Assembly (NCBI GenBank): GCA_937902315.1
Contig: CALGUG010000055.1
Span: 186,001-250,000, forward strand
Source of the DNA: an uncultured Chloroflexales bacterium
GTDB lineage: Bacteria > Chloroflexota > Chloroflexia > Chloroflexales > Chloroflexaceae
DNA length: 64,000 nucleotides
Direction of reading: 5' to 3'
Shown here piece after piece: positions 34,933 to 42,644 of the stretch. The notes under the pieces were generated by a model. It saw only the letters and a program-made list of their open reading frames with translations, searched no databases and had not been told where the DNA came from. A program made the position numbers and the translations under genes. Within the stretch, counting starts at the first letter, position 1; each line of letters begins with the position of its first letter.

Positions 34933-35703
34933 ATGATTGATCTTCACACCCATATTTTGCCCGATATCGATGACGGATCTCCCTCGCTGACGGTGTCGCT
35001 TGAGCTGGCGCGTTTGGCGGTAGAGGACGGGATTACGACAGTTGTGGCAACACCTCACAGCCCCGATTCAACCGTTGGAGGGCGCTATTCTGTCTCGTTG
35101 CTGAATGAACGCTTTGAACTGCTGCGCGAAGCTCTGCAAAAAGAGCAGATCCCACTCAATTTGGTGCGCGGCACCGAGATCACGATCGGCCCGAAGCTGG
35201 TCGAGCGGCTGCGCGCTGGCGAGCTGCTGCCCTACGAGAACACTCGCGTCTTACTGATCGAGTGCCCGGGTCACTATATGAACGAGCCGGTGCATAACGC
35301 TATCTTCGCTCTGCAAGCGGCGGGTTATCGGGTGCTGTTGGCCCACCCCGAGCGCCTGCAAGATGTTCAGCACGACCCCGAAGTGCTGCGCCCCTTAGTT
35401 GAGCGCGGCGTGATGATGCAACTCACTGGCGCGGCGATCGCGGGCGAACAGAACGAGCTATTGGGTCGTACTTCTCACGAGCTGTTGAGGCGCGGTCTGG
35501 TGCATGTGGTGGCCTCCGACGGCCATGGCTTCCCACCCCGGCGGCGTATTCTGCTCAAGAGCGCCTATGAGGCGACCGCCAAAGTGATCGGTCAAGAAGC
35601 GGCCCACGCGCTTTGTACCGCCAACCCCGAAGCGCTGCTGGCCGATAAACCGCTGCCGCCTCAGCCGCCGATCGTGCTCCCCAAAAAGCGCTGGCTCTGG
35701 TAA
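34933..35703 (+). CDS. CpsB/CapC-type tyrosine-protein phosphatase (PHP fold)
   Basis: A 256-residue PHP-family phosphoesterase. Metal ligands are in IDLHTHILPDIDDG, ATPHS, LVRGTEITI, LLAHPERL and ASDGHG. It is the manganese-dependent phosphatase that dephosphorylates BY-kinases of capsule operons. There is a proline-rich, basic tail (PLPPQPPIVLPKKRWLW). It begins 266 bases after the kinase gene. Operon ends at the hairpin 35716-35744. Confidence 0.92.
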   Translation: MIDLHTHILPDIDDGSPSLTVSLELARLAVEDGITTVVATPHSPDSTVGGRYSVSLLNERFELLREALQKEQIPLNLVRGTEITIGPKLVERLRAGELLPYENTRVLLIECPGHYMNEPVHNAIFALQAAGYRVLLAHPERLQDVQHDPEVLRPLVERGVMMQLTGAAIAGEQNELLGRTSHELLRRGLVHVVASDGHGFPPRRRILLKSAYEATAKVIGQEAAHALCTANPEALLADKPLPPQPPIVLPKKRWLW

Positions 35704-35715
35704 AAACGCAACCTG

Positions 35716-35744
35716 AAGGGTCTGTAGCTGCTCCAGGCCCTTTT
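35716..35744 (+). terminator. Terminator of the polysaccharide operon
   Basis: AAGGGTCTG pairs with CAGGCCCTT (one wobble) and four Ts close it, 13 bases after the stop. Confidence 0.75.
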
Positions 35745-35772
35745 GATTGCTTCCACATTCGCTTCCATCCTT

Positions 35773-35830
35773 CTGGCGGCCAAGCATCTCCCTCCCATTC
35801 GGTCCTTGGCGCGTCCGCCTCCGGCTATTA
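35773..35830 (-). repeat. Core repeat module, copy 8 (inverted)
   Basis: CTGGCGGCC...GCGTCCGCCTCCGGCTATTA, the reverse complement of the plus copies. It lies beyond the end of the polysaccharide operon, and is followed at about 35838-35885 by the CCCTCTCCCGC-type palindrome. Confidence 0.75.
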
Positions 35831-35896
35831 GATGGGCTAGCGGCCCTCACCCCCCGGCCCCCTCTCCCGCAAAGCGGGCGAGGGGGTGAATTTTTG

Positions 35897-35936
35897 TTGT
35901 GTGAGATTTGGCGCCTAAGCGCCAAATCTCACACAA
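35897..35936. repeat. Perfect 18-bp inverted repeat
   Basis: The arms at 35897-35914 and 35919-35936 are exact complements with loop CTAA. No T run follows on either strand, so it is not a standard terminator. It may be an element end or a binding site. The rest of 35704-36078 holds repeats and a reversed CTGCCGAAGGCC segment, no gene. Confidence 0.75.
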
Positions 35937-36078
35937 CGAAAGAGAGCAGTTCCACTCTGCCGAAGGCCAAAAAGCGATGCAGCACTCGAATGAGCCATGA
36001 CCTGCGAGCGTTTTTACGGTCTGGTGTACAATTGAGAACATCCTCGCACAAACAGCTAGCCACTTTATAGGGAGTTTT

Positions 36079-37326
36079 ATGACAACGCTAGATTTAGCAT
36101 GGATCCGCGGACAGTTCCCGGCTCTGCAGCAGACCCACAACGACAAACCGTTGGTCTTTTTCGACGGCCCCGGCGGCACCCAAGTTCCTCAGCGTGTGCT
36201 CGACGCCATCAGCAACTATCTGATCAGCGCTAACGCCAACGCCCACGGTGCCTTCATCACCAGCCAGCGCAGCGACGCTATCATCAACGGGGCCCACGCT
36301 GCCATGGCCGATCTGCTGGGCTGTGACCCCGACGAGGTGGTCTTCGGTGCCAATATGACCACCTTGACTTTCGCCTTCAGCCGCGCGCTCGGGCGTGAGT
36401 TCGGCCCAGGCGACGAGATCGTGCTGACCCGCCTCGACCACGATGCCAACTTCGCCCCTTGGAAGGCGCTCGAAGAGCGCGGCGTGACCATTCAGGTGGT
36501 CGACGTCGATGTCGAAGACTGCACCTTGGATATGGACGATCTGCGCAGCAAGATCAACGAGCGCACCAAGCTGGTCGCGGTTGGCTATGCTTCCAACGCG
36601 GTCGGCTCGATCAACGATGTCAAAGAGATCACACGCTTGGCCCACCAAGTCGGCGCGCTGAGCTTTATCGATGCGGTGCACTATGCGCCCCACGGCGCGA
36701 TCGATGTGCGCGATATCGACTGCGACTTTTTGGCTTGTTCGCCCTATAAGTTCTTTGGGCCGCACTCGGGAGCACTCTATGGCAAGCGCGAGCATATGCA
36801 GCGTTTGCAGCCCTACAAAGTGCGCCCCGCCTCCAATGCGCTGCCCGACCGCTGGGAGACCGGCACCAAGAGCCACGAGGCCCTGGCGGGTGTGACGGCT
36901 GCGGTCGACTATCTGGCCGAGCTGGGCCGCAAGGTCAGCGGCAATCAGGAAATGTCGCGGCGCGAGGCCCTTGTGGCGGCTATGAACGCCATTCAGCTCT
37001 ATGAGCGCGAGCTGGTGAGCAAGCTGATCGAAGGGCTGCTGGCTATTCCGGGCCTGAGCTTCTACGGCATTCGCGATCCAGAACGCTACGGCCAGCGCAC
37101 CCCGACTGTCGCGATCCGACTCGAATCGCACAGCCCGGCCGAGATCGCCCAATACCTGGGCTCACATAACATCTTTGTCTGGGACGGCAACTACTACGCG
37201 CTCAATTTGACTGAGCGTTTGGGGGTTGAAGAGAGCGGCGGTATGGTGCGGATCGGTCTGACCCACTATAATACTGTTGAAGAGGTTGAGCTGTTGTTGA
37301 AGCTGCTGCGCGAACTGGTTGGCTAA
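36079..37326 (+). CDS. Cysteine desulfurase-like PLP enzyme (TIGR01976 type)
   Basis: A 415-residue class V aminotransferase. FFDGPGGTQVPQRVLDAI, GANMTTLTFAFSRAL, LDHDANFAPW, FIDAVHYAPHGAIDV and the PLP-Lys in CSPYKFFGPHSG are present. The mobile-loop Cys of true SufS/IscS enzymes is not visible; the C-terminal region reads FVWDGNYYALNLTERLG...VRIGLTHYNT. This agrees with the cysteine-desulfurase-like subfamily, whose real reaction is uncertain. It stands alone with a good distance from neighbours. Confidence 0.88.
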   Translation: MTTLDLAWIRGQFPALQQTHNDKPLVFFDGPGGTQVPQRVLDAISNYLISANANAHGAFITSQRSDAIINGAHAAMADLLGCDPDEVVFGANMTTLTFAFSRALGREFGPGDEIVLTRLDHDANFAPWKALEERGVTIQVVDVDVEDCTLDMDDLRSKINERTKLVAVGYASNAVGSINDVKEITRLAHQVGALSFIDAVHYAPHGAIDVRDIDCDFLACSPYKFFGPHSGALYGKREHMQRLQPYKVRPASNALPDRWETGTKSHEALAGVTAAVDYLAELGRKVSGNQEMSRREALVAAMNAIQLYERELVSKLIEGLLAIPGLSFYGIRDPERYGQRTPTVAIRLESHSPAEIAQYLGSHNIFVWDGNYYALNLTERLGVEESGGMVRIGLTHYNTVEEVELLLKLLRELVG

Positions 37327-37386
37327 CAGCACCTATTTCGCTCTCTGAGCGCTAAGCTCAGAAGCAGTTTTGGGGTTGAAACAGGC

Positions 37387-37418
37387 GAGAGATTTCGTGC
37401 TGTGGCGCGGAATCTCTC
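37387..37418 (+). terminator. Terminator-like hairpin, GAGAGATTTCGC family
   Basis: GAGAGATT pairs with AATCTCTC around a GC-rich inner stem, 60 bases past the desulfurase-like gene. Same arms as 34775-34810 and 54733-54764. Confidence 0.6.
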
Positions 37419-37472
37419 AACCCTTACGCAGCCAGCACTCTTGCGCTTGATGGGCTTCACTCGACTGCGGTC

Positions 37473-37658
37473 TAATGAAATCTGTTCGTTTCGTTTTTGG
37501 GGTGGCCTTTCCGCACGATTAGCAGCCTCGTTTGGTGGGTGAGATGGTGGTAGCCGAAGGCGGACGCGCCAAGGACCGCATGGGAGCGAGGAACCTTGCC
37601 GCCAGCGTATGGCTGGTGCCAGTAGAGAGATCTGAGAAAATTGGAGCGGATTTTGTAT
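37473..37658 (+). repeat. Composite intergenic repeat (170-bp family), diverged copy
   Basis: Core module at 37543-37604 (GGTAGCCGAAGGCGGACGCG...TTGCCGCCA). The flanks AATGAAATCTG near 37474 and CGGATTTTGTAT at 37647-37658 resemble the terminal repeats of the other composites. It fills the gap before the GNAT gene. Confidence 0.6.
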
Positions 37659-37746
37659 CAAGCGCGTTTATAGCGTAGATTTGCTGTGTTCAGGTTGCAT
37701 AGTGTCGAGGAGCCGACTGCGCTGCCGACCTGCTGGTTGAAGGTGT

Positions 37747-38268
37747 ATGTATACTCTTGTAGAGCTAACAGATTATCCTCACACCGTACCGAGCTTGATC
37801 GATCTGTACCAGCGCGTCTGGTCGCGCACGGGCAGCGATTTTGCCGAGCGCTTCCAGCGCCATCGCAGCTATCCGGGCTTTCGCTGCTTGGTTGCTCTGC
37901 GCGACGAGCAGCTTGTAGCCTTTAGCTATGGCTATCAATCGCAAGAAGGCCAATATTATAACGGTCTGCTTGCGCGCGCGTTGGGGCCGGAGCTGAGCCA
38001 GAAATGGCTTTCGGACTGTTTTGAGCTGGTCGAGCTGGCGGTTGAGCCAAGCGTACGCCGCCAAGGTTTGGGCGCCCAGCTCTGCCAAAGGCTTTTGGCC
38101 GATCTGCCCTACCGAACAGCGATCTTAACCACCCAGACCAATAACGAGGCAGCCCGTGCGCTCTATACCCGCCTCGGCTGGCAGGCCCTGTTCGAGCCGT
38201 TTTATCCCAACACCTCGCAGCCTTTTGTGATTATGGTTAAAGAGCTCCAGGCTGAGCGGGTCGCTTAA
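37747..38268 (+). CDS. GNAT-family acetyltransferase
   Basis: A 173-residue GNAT with the acetyl-CoA loop VELAVEPSVRRQGLGAQLCQRLL and a final TNNEAARALYTRLGWQALF. The substrate pocket gives no hint of target. GAAGG lies before the ATG. Its stop overlaps by 4 bases with the stop of the convergent gene at 38265-38906. Confidence 0.85.
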   Translation: MYTLVELTDYPHTVPSLIDLYQRVWSRTGSDFAERFQRHRSYPGFRCLVALRDEQLVAFSYGYQSQEGQYYNGLLARALGPELSQKWLSDCFELVELAVEPSVRRQGLGAQLCQRLLADLPYRTAILTTQTNNEAARALYTRLGWQALFEPFYPNTSQPFVIMVKELQAERVA

Positions 38269-38906
38269 GGCTCTTCGACCAACGAGAGCATGCGTTGGCG
38301 CAAGACTTTGAGCTTGATGTCGGTGCCTTCGGGGCGAATGTAGATGTCGTCGCGAATCTGGCTGATCTGGCTGCGAAATTCGCTGATGGGGCCTTTGTTG
38401 AGGTCGCCGCTGCGCTCGTAGGCGAGGGCTAAAGAGGCGTCGACGACCACCAGGGTGCGCTCGAATTCGGTGATGTCGTTTAGGCGCAGGGCGTTTTCGG
38501 CGTCGACCAGTTGGTTGGCGGCCCGCGCGATGTAGAGGGCGCTCCAGAGCTCGTCGACCCGAATCTGCAAGTCGAGCAGCTCTTGGCTCAGCACACGCTC
38601 GTCGGGCGGCAGTGCTGGGGTGCGAGTCGCGATCACAATCGTCGGCACAACTGCCAGCGTTGGGCCTGGGGTTGGGCGCACAACGGGTTGAATGCGTGGC
38701 TCGGGCTCGTGGCTAAACCAGATGATGGCCAGCGCCAGTGCCACTGAGACCAAGCTGGTTATCAGGTGTGGAACGATTTGATAGAGCCATTTGCGCCACT
38801 TGGGCGCGGTTTGTGGGGATAGAGAAGATGTCGCCTCCTGCTCGCTCTGAGGTGTAGGCGATTCGCTGATGGGCTTATCGGTCGAAGCGTTTTGTTCCTC
38901 TGTCAC
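38265..38906 (-). CDS. Single-pass membrane protein, function unknown
   Basis: A 213-residue protein: a disordered N-terminus rich in Ser, Pro and Glu (1-35), one membrane helix (about 46-66, LITSLVSVALALAIIWF), a proline-rich linker (PVVRPTPGPTLAVVPT), and a helical C-terminal domain (about 105-210) with regular Leu spacing, LSQELLDLQIRVDELWSALYIARAANQL, suggesting a coiled coil outside the cell. I do not recognise the family. It lies downstream of the ANTAR regulator gene but a terminator separates them. Confidence 0.75.
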   Translation of the reverse strand: MTEEQNASTDKPISESPTPQSEQEATSSLSPQTAPKWRKWLYQIVPHLITSLVSVALALAIIWFSHEPEPRIQPVVRPTPGPTLAVVPTIVIATRTPALPPDERVLSQELLDLQIRVDELWSALYIARAANQLVDAENALRLNDITEFERTLVVVDASLALAYERSGDLNKGPISEFRSQISQIRDDIYIRPEGTDIKLKVLRQRMLSLVEEP

Positions 38907-38931
38907 AGTGGCCTAACTATACAAACAAAGC

Positions 38932-38969
38932 AGGTGCAGGAAGCTTCAAGCCTACTTCTTCCTGCACCT
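38932..38969 (-). terminator. Terminator of the ANTAR regulator gene
   Basis: AGGTGCAGGAAG pairs perfectly with CTTCCTGCACCT; on the minus strand TGCTTTGTTTGT follows. Confidence 0.8.
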
Positions 38970-38989
38970 AGGTTGACCCCCGATTACGG

Positions 38990-39571
38990 TTACTTCTCGA
39001 TCTCGTGAGCAAGTAAGAGCGCTTGTGCAATTTCCTTCATCGACTTACGTGTATTCATCGAAAGCTGTTGGATCTTGCGGAAGGCTTCAGCTTCCTTGAG
39101 GCCTTGGCTGTCCATAAGGACACCCTTGGCGCGCTCGACCAACTTACGGGTCTCCAGCGTCTCTTTGAGGTCGGAGATTTCCTCATCCATTTTGAGGAAT
39201 TCTTGATAGCGGGCCATTGCGATTTCGATTGCGGGCAACAGCTCGCCTTCACGGAAGGGTTTAACGATATAGTTTACAACACCCGCCTCTTTTGCCCGGT
39301 CGACGAGTTCGCGGTCGGAATAAGCTGTGAGCAAGAGGACTGGTGCGATCTTTTCTTCGGTCAACACTTTGGCGGCTTGGATACCATCGATCTTGGGCAT
39401 TTTGATGTCCATCAGCACCAAGTCGGGGCGCAGCTCGCGCGCGAGGTGAATCACGGTTGCGCCGTCACCTGCCTCGCCAACTACGAGATATCCTAAACCG
39501 ACCAGTGTTTCTTTAAGATTCATGCGGATAAGCGATTCATCATCGGCTATCACCAAGCGAATCTGTGCCAT
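38990..39571 (-). CDS. ANTAR-domain response regulator
   Basis: A 193-residue two-domain protein. The receiver domain (about 1-120) has the acidic pair ADDE, the phosphoacceptor in LVLMDIKMP (Asp about 55), LLLTAY and YIVKPF. A helical linker follows and then an ANTAR RNA-binding domain (about 125-190, KLVERAKGVLMDSQGLKEAEAFRKIQQLSMNTRKSMKEIAQALL). ANTAR regulators bind paired hexaloop hairpins in nascent RNA and prevent termination, as with PdtaR and EutV. AAGGAG precedes the ATG. A kinase is not adjacent. The RNA-rich region immediately upstream is of interest as a possible target. Confidence 0.93.
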   Translation of the reverse strand: MAQIRLVIADDESLIRMNLKETLVGLGYLVVGEAGDGATVIHLARELRPDLVLMDIKMPKIDGIQAAKVLTEEKIAPVLLLTAYSDRELVDRAKEAGVVNYIVKPFREGELLPAIEIAMARYQEFLKMDEEISDLKETLETRKLVERAKGVLMDSQGLKEAEAFRKIQQLSMNTRKSMKEIAQALLLAHEIEK

Positions 39572-39617
39572 GGTGCCGCTCCTTCGGTAATCTTACTATG
39601 TATGCTTCATCCTTTTG

Positions 39618-39647
39618 AGTATATCACGAAAAACAGCAGACGGTCAA
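39618..39647 (-). promoter_or_regulatory. Promoter of the ANTAR regulator gene
   Basis: On the minus strand TTGACC (39647-39642), an 18-base spacer and TATACT (39623-39618) lie 47 bases upstream of the ATG at 39571. Confidence 0.65.
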
Positions 39648-39784
39648 TTCTTAGTATTTGGCTATACAATAGCAAAAAGTATAGTTTATTGGCTTTGTTA
39701 TTGGAACTTTACAAAACCATTACACCTTATAGAAGACCTTATGCGAGAAGCTATCAGAAATTTCAGACTTTAGACTGATGCCGA

Positions 39785-40047
39785 TAGTTCTTAAGGCGTG
39801 ATAGTGTGCTTGGGAGTGATTCTCATTAGCCTAATGGAAGTGGACCAGATCCTATGTTGTTTGTAACTGTAAACACAATCAACAAGTTGAACGGGCAGGA
39901 CCGCCAGCGCATGTTGGTCGGTCTGCGCGGGTTTGTTCAAGGGATCAGTGCGTCCACTATCTGGAGACTGCGAAGTTGACACTTCATTGAAGTAAACAAG
40001 TCGCTTCCAGCCGTGGACGAGACTGAGATCTCAGTTCACGGTTTTTT
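39785..40047 (+). ncRNA. Candidate structured RNA with its own terminator
   Basis: No plausible protein gene covers this stretch. It folds, by eye, as follows: an outer helix AGTGGAC (39839-39845) with GTCCACT (39952-39958); a second helix GATCC (39848-39852) with GGATC (39942-39946); inside it a TGTTT/AAACA hairpin and a long arm (TTGAAC/GTTCAA closing GACCG/CGGTC); then a hairpin CTGGA...GCGA/TCGC...TCCAG with ACTTC/GAAGT at its tip; and a final hairpin at 40011-40040 with six Ts. A second terminator follows at 40059-40104. The 5' end is uncertain. I could not match it to 6S, tmRNA, SRP RNA or RNase P RNA. Confidence 0.5.
40011..40047 (+). terminator. First of two tandem terminators
   Basis: CCGTG pairs with CACGG and CTGAG/CTCAG at the tip, followed by GGTTTTTT. 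Confidence 0.7.
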
Positions 40048-40058
40048 GTTGCCATAAA

Positions 40059-40104
40059 GGCCGAACCGTGATGCATAGAGGATGTATGACGGTTTGGTCT
40101 TTTT
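40059..40104 (+). terminator. Second of two tandem terminators
   Basis: GGCCGAACCGT pairs with ACGGTTTGGTC and ATGCAT with ATGTAT inside, then TTTTT. It is one of the longest stems in the window and lies 12 bases after the first terminator. Confidence 0.8.
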
Positions 40105-40134
40105 GTATTTGTGGTTTTGCTGGAGGAGGTTGCG

Positions 40135-40317
40135 ATGCTTGAGATCGCTTGTGTGAACACGATCTGTGTGGCTCGAATCCGAAACGTGGCGTATCGTTCG
40201 ACAGTCGTTGCGCCACAGGGTGTGCTTGACGACTGCTTGTCGCTAGGGACTGGCGGCGCAGCTTGGTGTGCTGCTAGGCCCACGTGTCGGGCACAACAGT
40301 CGCCTTTGCAAGGCTAG
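40135..40317 (+). CDS. Possible 60-residue leader ORF
   Basis: GGAGGAGG at 40122-40129 lies 5 bases before an ATG at 40135 that opens 60 codons to a TAG at 40315. The peptide is Cys-rich (IACVNTICV, LDDCLSL, AWCAARPTC) and resembles nothing I know; codon use is poor. The strong ribosome-binding site and the position before a methyltransferase gene suggest a regulatory leader rather than a working protein. It overlaps structured sequence, for example AGATCG/CGATCT and GCAGC/GCTGC hairpins. Confidence 0.3.
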   Translation: MLEIACVNTICVARIRNVAYRSTVVAPQGVLDDCLSLGTGGAAWCAARPTCRAQQSPLQG

Positions 40318-40318
40318 C

Positions 40319-40353
40319 GGGTTTAGGCTGCATGGTCGTGCGCGCCTAGACCC
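40319..40353 (+). promoter_or_regulatory. Leader hairpin before the methyltransferase gene
   Basis: GGGTTTAGGC (40319-40328) pairs with GCCTAGACCC (40344-40353), one wobble, with GCA/TGC at the tip. The GAGGG ribosome-binding site begins at the very next base (40354) and the ATG is at 40366. The position suits control of translation initiation. Confidence 0.5.
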
Positions 40354-40365
40354 GAGGGAAGAGCC

Positions 40366-41133
40366 ATGGGTCTGCGCAGACAAACAGGTCGGAAGAAGGT
40401 TGAGACCAGTTGGGATGAGGTGGCGGATTGGTATGTGGGCTGGGTCGGCACTCAAGGCAGCAAACATCATCGGCGTTTGGCGATACCAAGCGTGATGGAG
40501 TTGCTGGAAGTGCGCCCTAAAGAGCAGATCCTTGATTTGGGTGCGGGTCCCGGCGTGTTGGCTGGCCCGATCGCAGAGCAAGGTGCGGTCTATACGGGCA
40601 TCGATGCTAGTGAGCGCTTGATCCGTTTCGCCCGTCGACATCACGGAGATAAAGGACGTTTTGTGGTGGGAGATGTGCGCCAGCTCGAGAGATTGCCCTT
40701 TTTGCGGGCCGGTTCGTTTGATGGGGCGGTCTTTATGCTCAGTTTGCAAGATATCGATCCTATCGAAGCGGCCCTACGTTCGGCGGCTTGGGCCTTGCGC
40801 ACGGGTGGACGTTTGGTGCTGTTGCTGACGCATCCTTGCTTCCGCATTCCGCGCCAGAGCGGTTGGGGTTGGGACGAAGGGCGCAAATTGCACTACCGCC
40901 GTGTCGATCGCTACTTAACGCCCGTGGCTGTGCCGCTCCGCGATGGTGCAACACGCAGCTTTCATCGACCTTTACATATGTACATCAACGGTTTAGCCGA
41001 GTGCGGTTTGCTCTTGGACTGTATGCGCGAAATTACCAGCTACAAGCAGTTTCACGAGCGGGCCGAGCAGCGAGCCGAACAAGAATTCCCTGTATTTCTC
41101 GCTTTGCGAGCGCGCAAAATCGCTAGCGGGTAA
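40366..41133 (+). CDS. SAM-dependent methyltransferase
   Basis: A 255-residue class I methyltransferase of the small-molecule type. Motif I is ILDLGAGPGVLAGPIAEQG, motif II YTGIDASERLI, then FVVGDVRQLERLPF, FDGAVFMLSLQDID and ALRTGGRLVLLLTHPCFRIP. GAGGG lies before the ATG. The basic N-terminus (GLRRQTGRKKVE) is unusual. It starts a plus-strand run with the acetyltransferases. The substrate is unknown; the neighbourhood suggests a drug or secondary metabolite. It lacks Erm-type rRNA methyltransferase motifs. Confidence 0.87.
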   Translation: MGLRRQTGRKKVETSWDEVADWYVGWVGTQGSKHHRRLAIPSVMELLEVRPKEQILDLGAGPGVLAGPIAEQGAVYTGIDASERLIRFARRHHGDKGRFVVGDVRQLERLPFLRAGSFDGAVFMLSLQDIDPIEAALRSAAWALRTGGRLVLLLTHPCFRIPRQSGWGWDEGRKLHYRRVDRYLTPVAVPLRDGATRSFHRPLHMYINGLAECGLLLDCMREITSYKQFHERAEQRAEQEFPVFLALRARKIASG

Positions 41134-41156
41134 GTTTTGAACTAAGGAGGTTCGCA

Positions 41157-42554
41157 GTGAGCGAAGTACAACTACATGAACAATCGTATCGTCGGCAGAT
41201 CGATGAAAACCTCGTTTTGCGTTGGTCGAGCGCGGCAGATCGCGATGCGATTCTCGAGCTGTATGGCTATGTTTTTCGGCAGAAAGAGGACAGTCCTGCG
41301 CCGATCCCCTTGCTGACCTTTGTGAGCGACTTGTTGAGCGACAAGCATCCGTTCATGTCGTCGAACGATGTAGCGCTGGTTGAAGATACCGCAAACGGCA
41401 AAGTCGTTGCTGCGACCGTCTTGCTGCGCCAGCCGGCCGAATACGGTGGCATCCCGCTGACCATGGGTCGTCCCGAGCTCGTTGCCAGCCTGCCGGAATA
41501 TCGCAATCGCGGTTTAGTACGTTCCGTGTTCGAGCTGATCCACGCCCGTAGCGCCCATATGGGTCACGATTTCCAAGGCATCACAGGTATTCCCTATTAC
41601 TATCGTCAATTCGGTTACGAATACGCTACCCCGCTGGAAGGTACGCTGCGTGTGCCCTTCGAGCGTATCCCCAAGCTGGAAGAGGGCCAGAGCGAAACCT
41701 GTAGCCTGCGCCCCGCGACGCTTGAAGACATCCCTCTCTTGATGGAGCTGGCTGAGCGCGAGCGTAGCTGGCCGCGCCGTGCCGCCGACCATCTGCCTCC
41801 TCAGCCGCCCATTCTCTCGGTGCCGATCCCCGAGCCCTATTGGCGCTGGATGCTAACCAAGATGAGCCCGGCTATCTCTGATTCGTGGAAGACGCTGGTG
41901 GTCGTCGATAAGGCGGGCGAAGCGATCGGCTATGTGCTACATCGACCGCTGCGCTGGGGCAAGGAAGTGCGCATCGTCGGTATGTCGTTTAAGGAAGGTG
42001 TTGTGATACCCGCTCATCTGCCTTCGCTCTTGCGCGCGCTGAAGGCCTTCGCACCTTCCGTTTCGCCGGCGCGCGACGATCAGCCCAGCGAAGCCGATGC
42101 CTTCAGCTTTGTGTTCATCGGCCATCACCCTATAAACGAACTGTTGTCGCCCGGTTTCGGCGAGAAGCAAGGTCGGCAGTACGCTTGGTACCTTCGTGTG
42201 CCCGATCTGCCAGGCTTTATTCGCAAGATCGCTCCGGTTTTGGAACAGCGCCTAGCGGCATCGCTTTTGGCTGGCTATAGTGGCGAGCTCAATATCGACT
42301 TCTACCGCAGCGCTCTGCGCTTGGTCTTCGAGAATGGGCGCTTAGTCACTGCGGAGCCGTGGCGCAAACCGGTCTGGGACGCCAAGGTTCATGCTGGCTT
42401 CTATCCCTTGACCTTCTTGAAGCTCGTGTTCGGCTATTGCGACCTGAAGGCACTGCAGGCCGTATTCCCCGACGTTTGGGCTAACGATGAGGCGACGAAG
42501 TTGTTGGAGGTGCTCTTCCCGGTACAGCCGACAGCTTTGCTGCCTTTGGACTAA
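41157..42554 (+). CDS. Eis-like acetyltransferase 1
   Basis: A 465-residue protein with the three-part Eis layout: an N-terminal GNAT (about 1-155), a degenerate second GNAT (about 160-315) and a C-terminal SCP2-like domain (about 320-465). The acetyl-CoA motif is SLPEYRNRGLVRSVFELIHARS, followed by GITGIPYYYRQFGYEYA, the conserved block of this family. Eis enzymes acetylate aminoglycosides and other amines as hexamers. The GTG start follows AAGGAGG at 41143-41149. It lies 23 bases after the methyltransferase gene. Confidence 0.88.
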   Translation: MSEVQLHEQSYRRQIDENLVLRWSSAADRDAILELYGYVFRQKEDSPAPIPLLTFVSDLLSDKHPFMSSNDVALVEDTANGKVVAATVLLRQPAEYGGIPLTMGRPELVASLPEYRNRGLVRSVFELIHARSAHMGHDFQGITGIPYYYRQFGYEYATPLEGTLRVPFERIPKLEEGQSETCSLRPATLEDIPLLMELAERERSWPRRAADHLPPQPPILSVPIPEPYWRWMLTKMSPAISDSWKTLVVVDKAGEAIGYVLHRPLRWGKEVRIVGMSFKEGVVIPAHLPSLLRALKAFAPSVSPARDDQPSEADAFSFVFIGHHPINELLSPGFGEKQGRQYAWYLRVPDLPGFIRKIAPVLEQRLAASLLAGYSGELNIDFYRSALRLVFENGRLVTAEPWRKPVWDAKVHAGFYPLTFLKLVFGYCDLKALQAVFPDVWANDEATKLLEVLFPVQPTALLPLD

Positions 42555-42564
42555 GTTCGGCAGC

Positions 42565-42595
42565 GGTGTGGGGATGTCAAGCGCATCCCCACACC
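42565..42595 (+). terminator. Hairpin between Eis-like genes 1 and 2
   Basis: GGTGTGGGGATG pairs perfectly with CATCCCCACACC over a 7-base loop. There is no T run, so it may stabilise the upstream RNA end or attenuate. Confidence 0.6.
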
Positions 42596-42644
42596 TTGGC
42601 AAGGCGTGGCGCATTTCGAGCAGATGATGGGGTGGTGAGCGGAG

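Noticed and set aside
36094..37152. 352-residue open frame opposite the cysteine-desulfurase-like gene
   Set aside because: Shadow frame without any domain; the plus-strand gene is clear.
39785..40047. RNase P RNA, 6S RNA, SRP RNA or tmRNA
   Set aside because: Conserved strings of these RNAs (for example GAGGAAAGUCC of RNase P, GGAAG/GCAGCC of SRP RNA, the tRNA-like ends of tmRNA) are absent; a large central bubble is not symmetrical as in 6S RNA.
40165..40185. CTCGAATCC resembling the T arm of a tRNA or tmRNA
   Set aside because: No acceptor stem, anticodon arm or CCA end could be built around it.
39791..40283. Two minus-strand frames of 63 and 99 residues in the RNA-rich gap
   Set aside because: They lack ribosome-binding sites and domains and overlap the structured RNA and its terminators.
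40366..41133. Erm-type rRNA methyltransferase (given the attenuator-like leader)
   Set aside because: The protein has small-molecule methyltransferase motifs and lacks the NLPY-type motif of Erm or KsgA enzymes.
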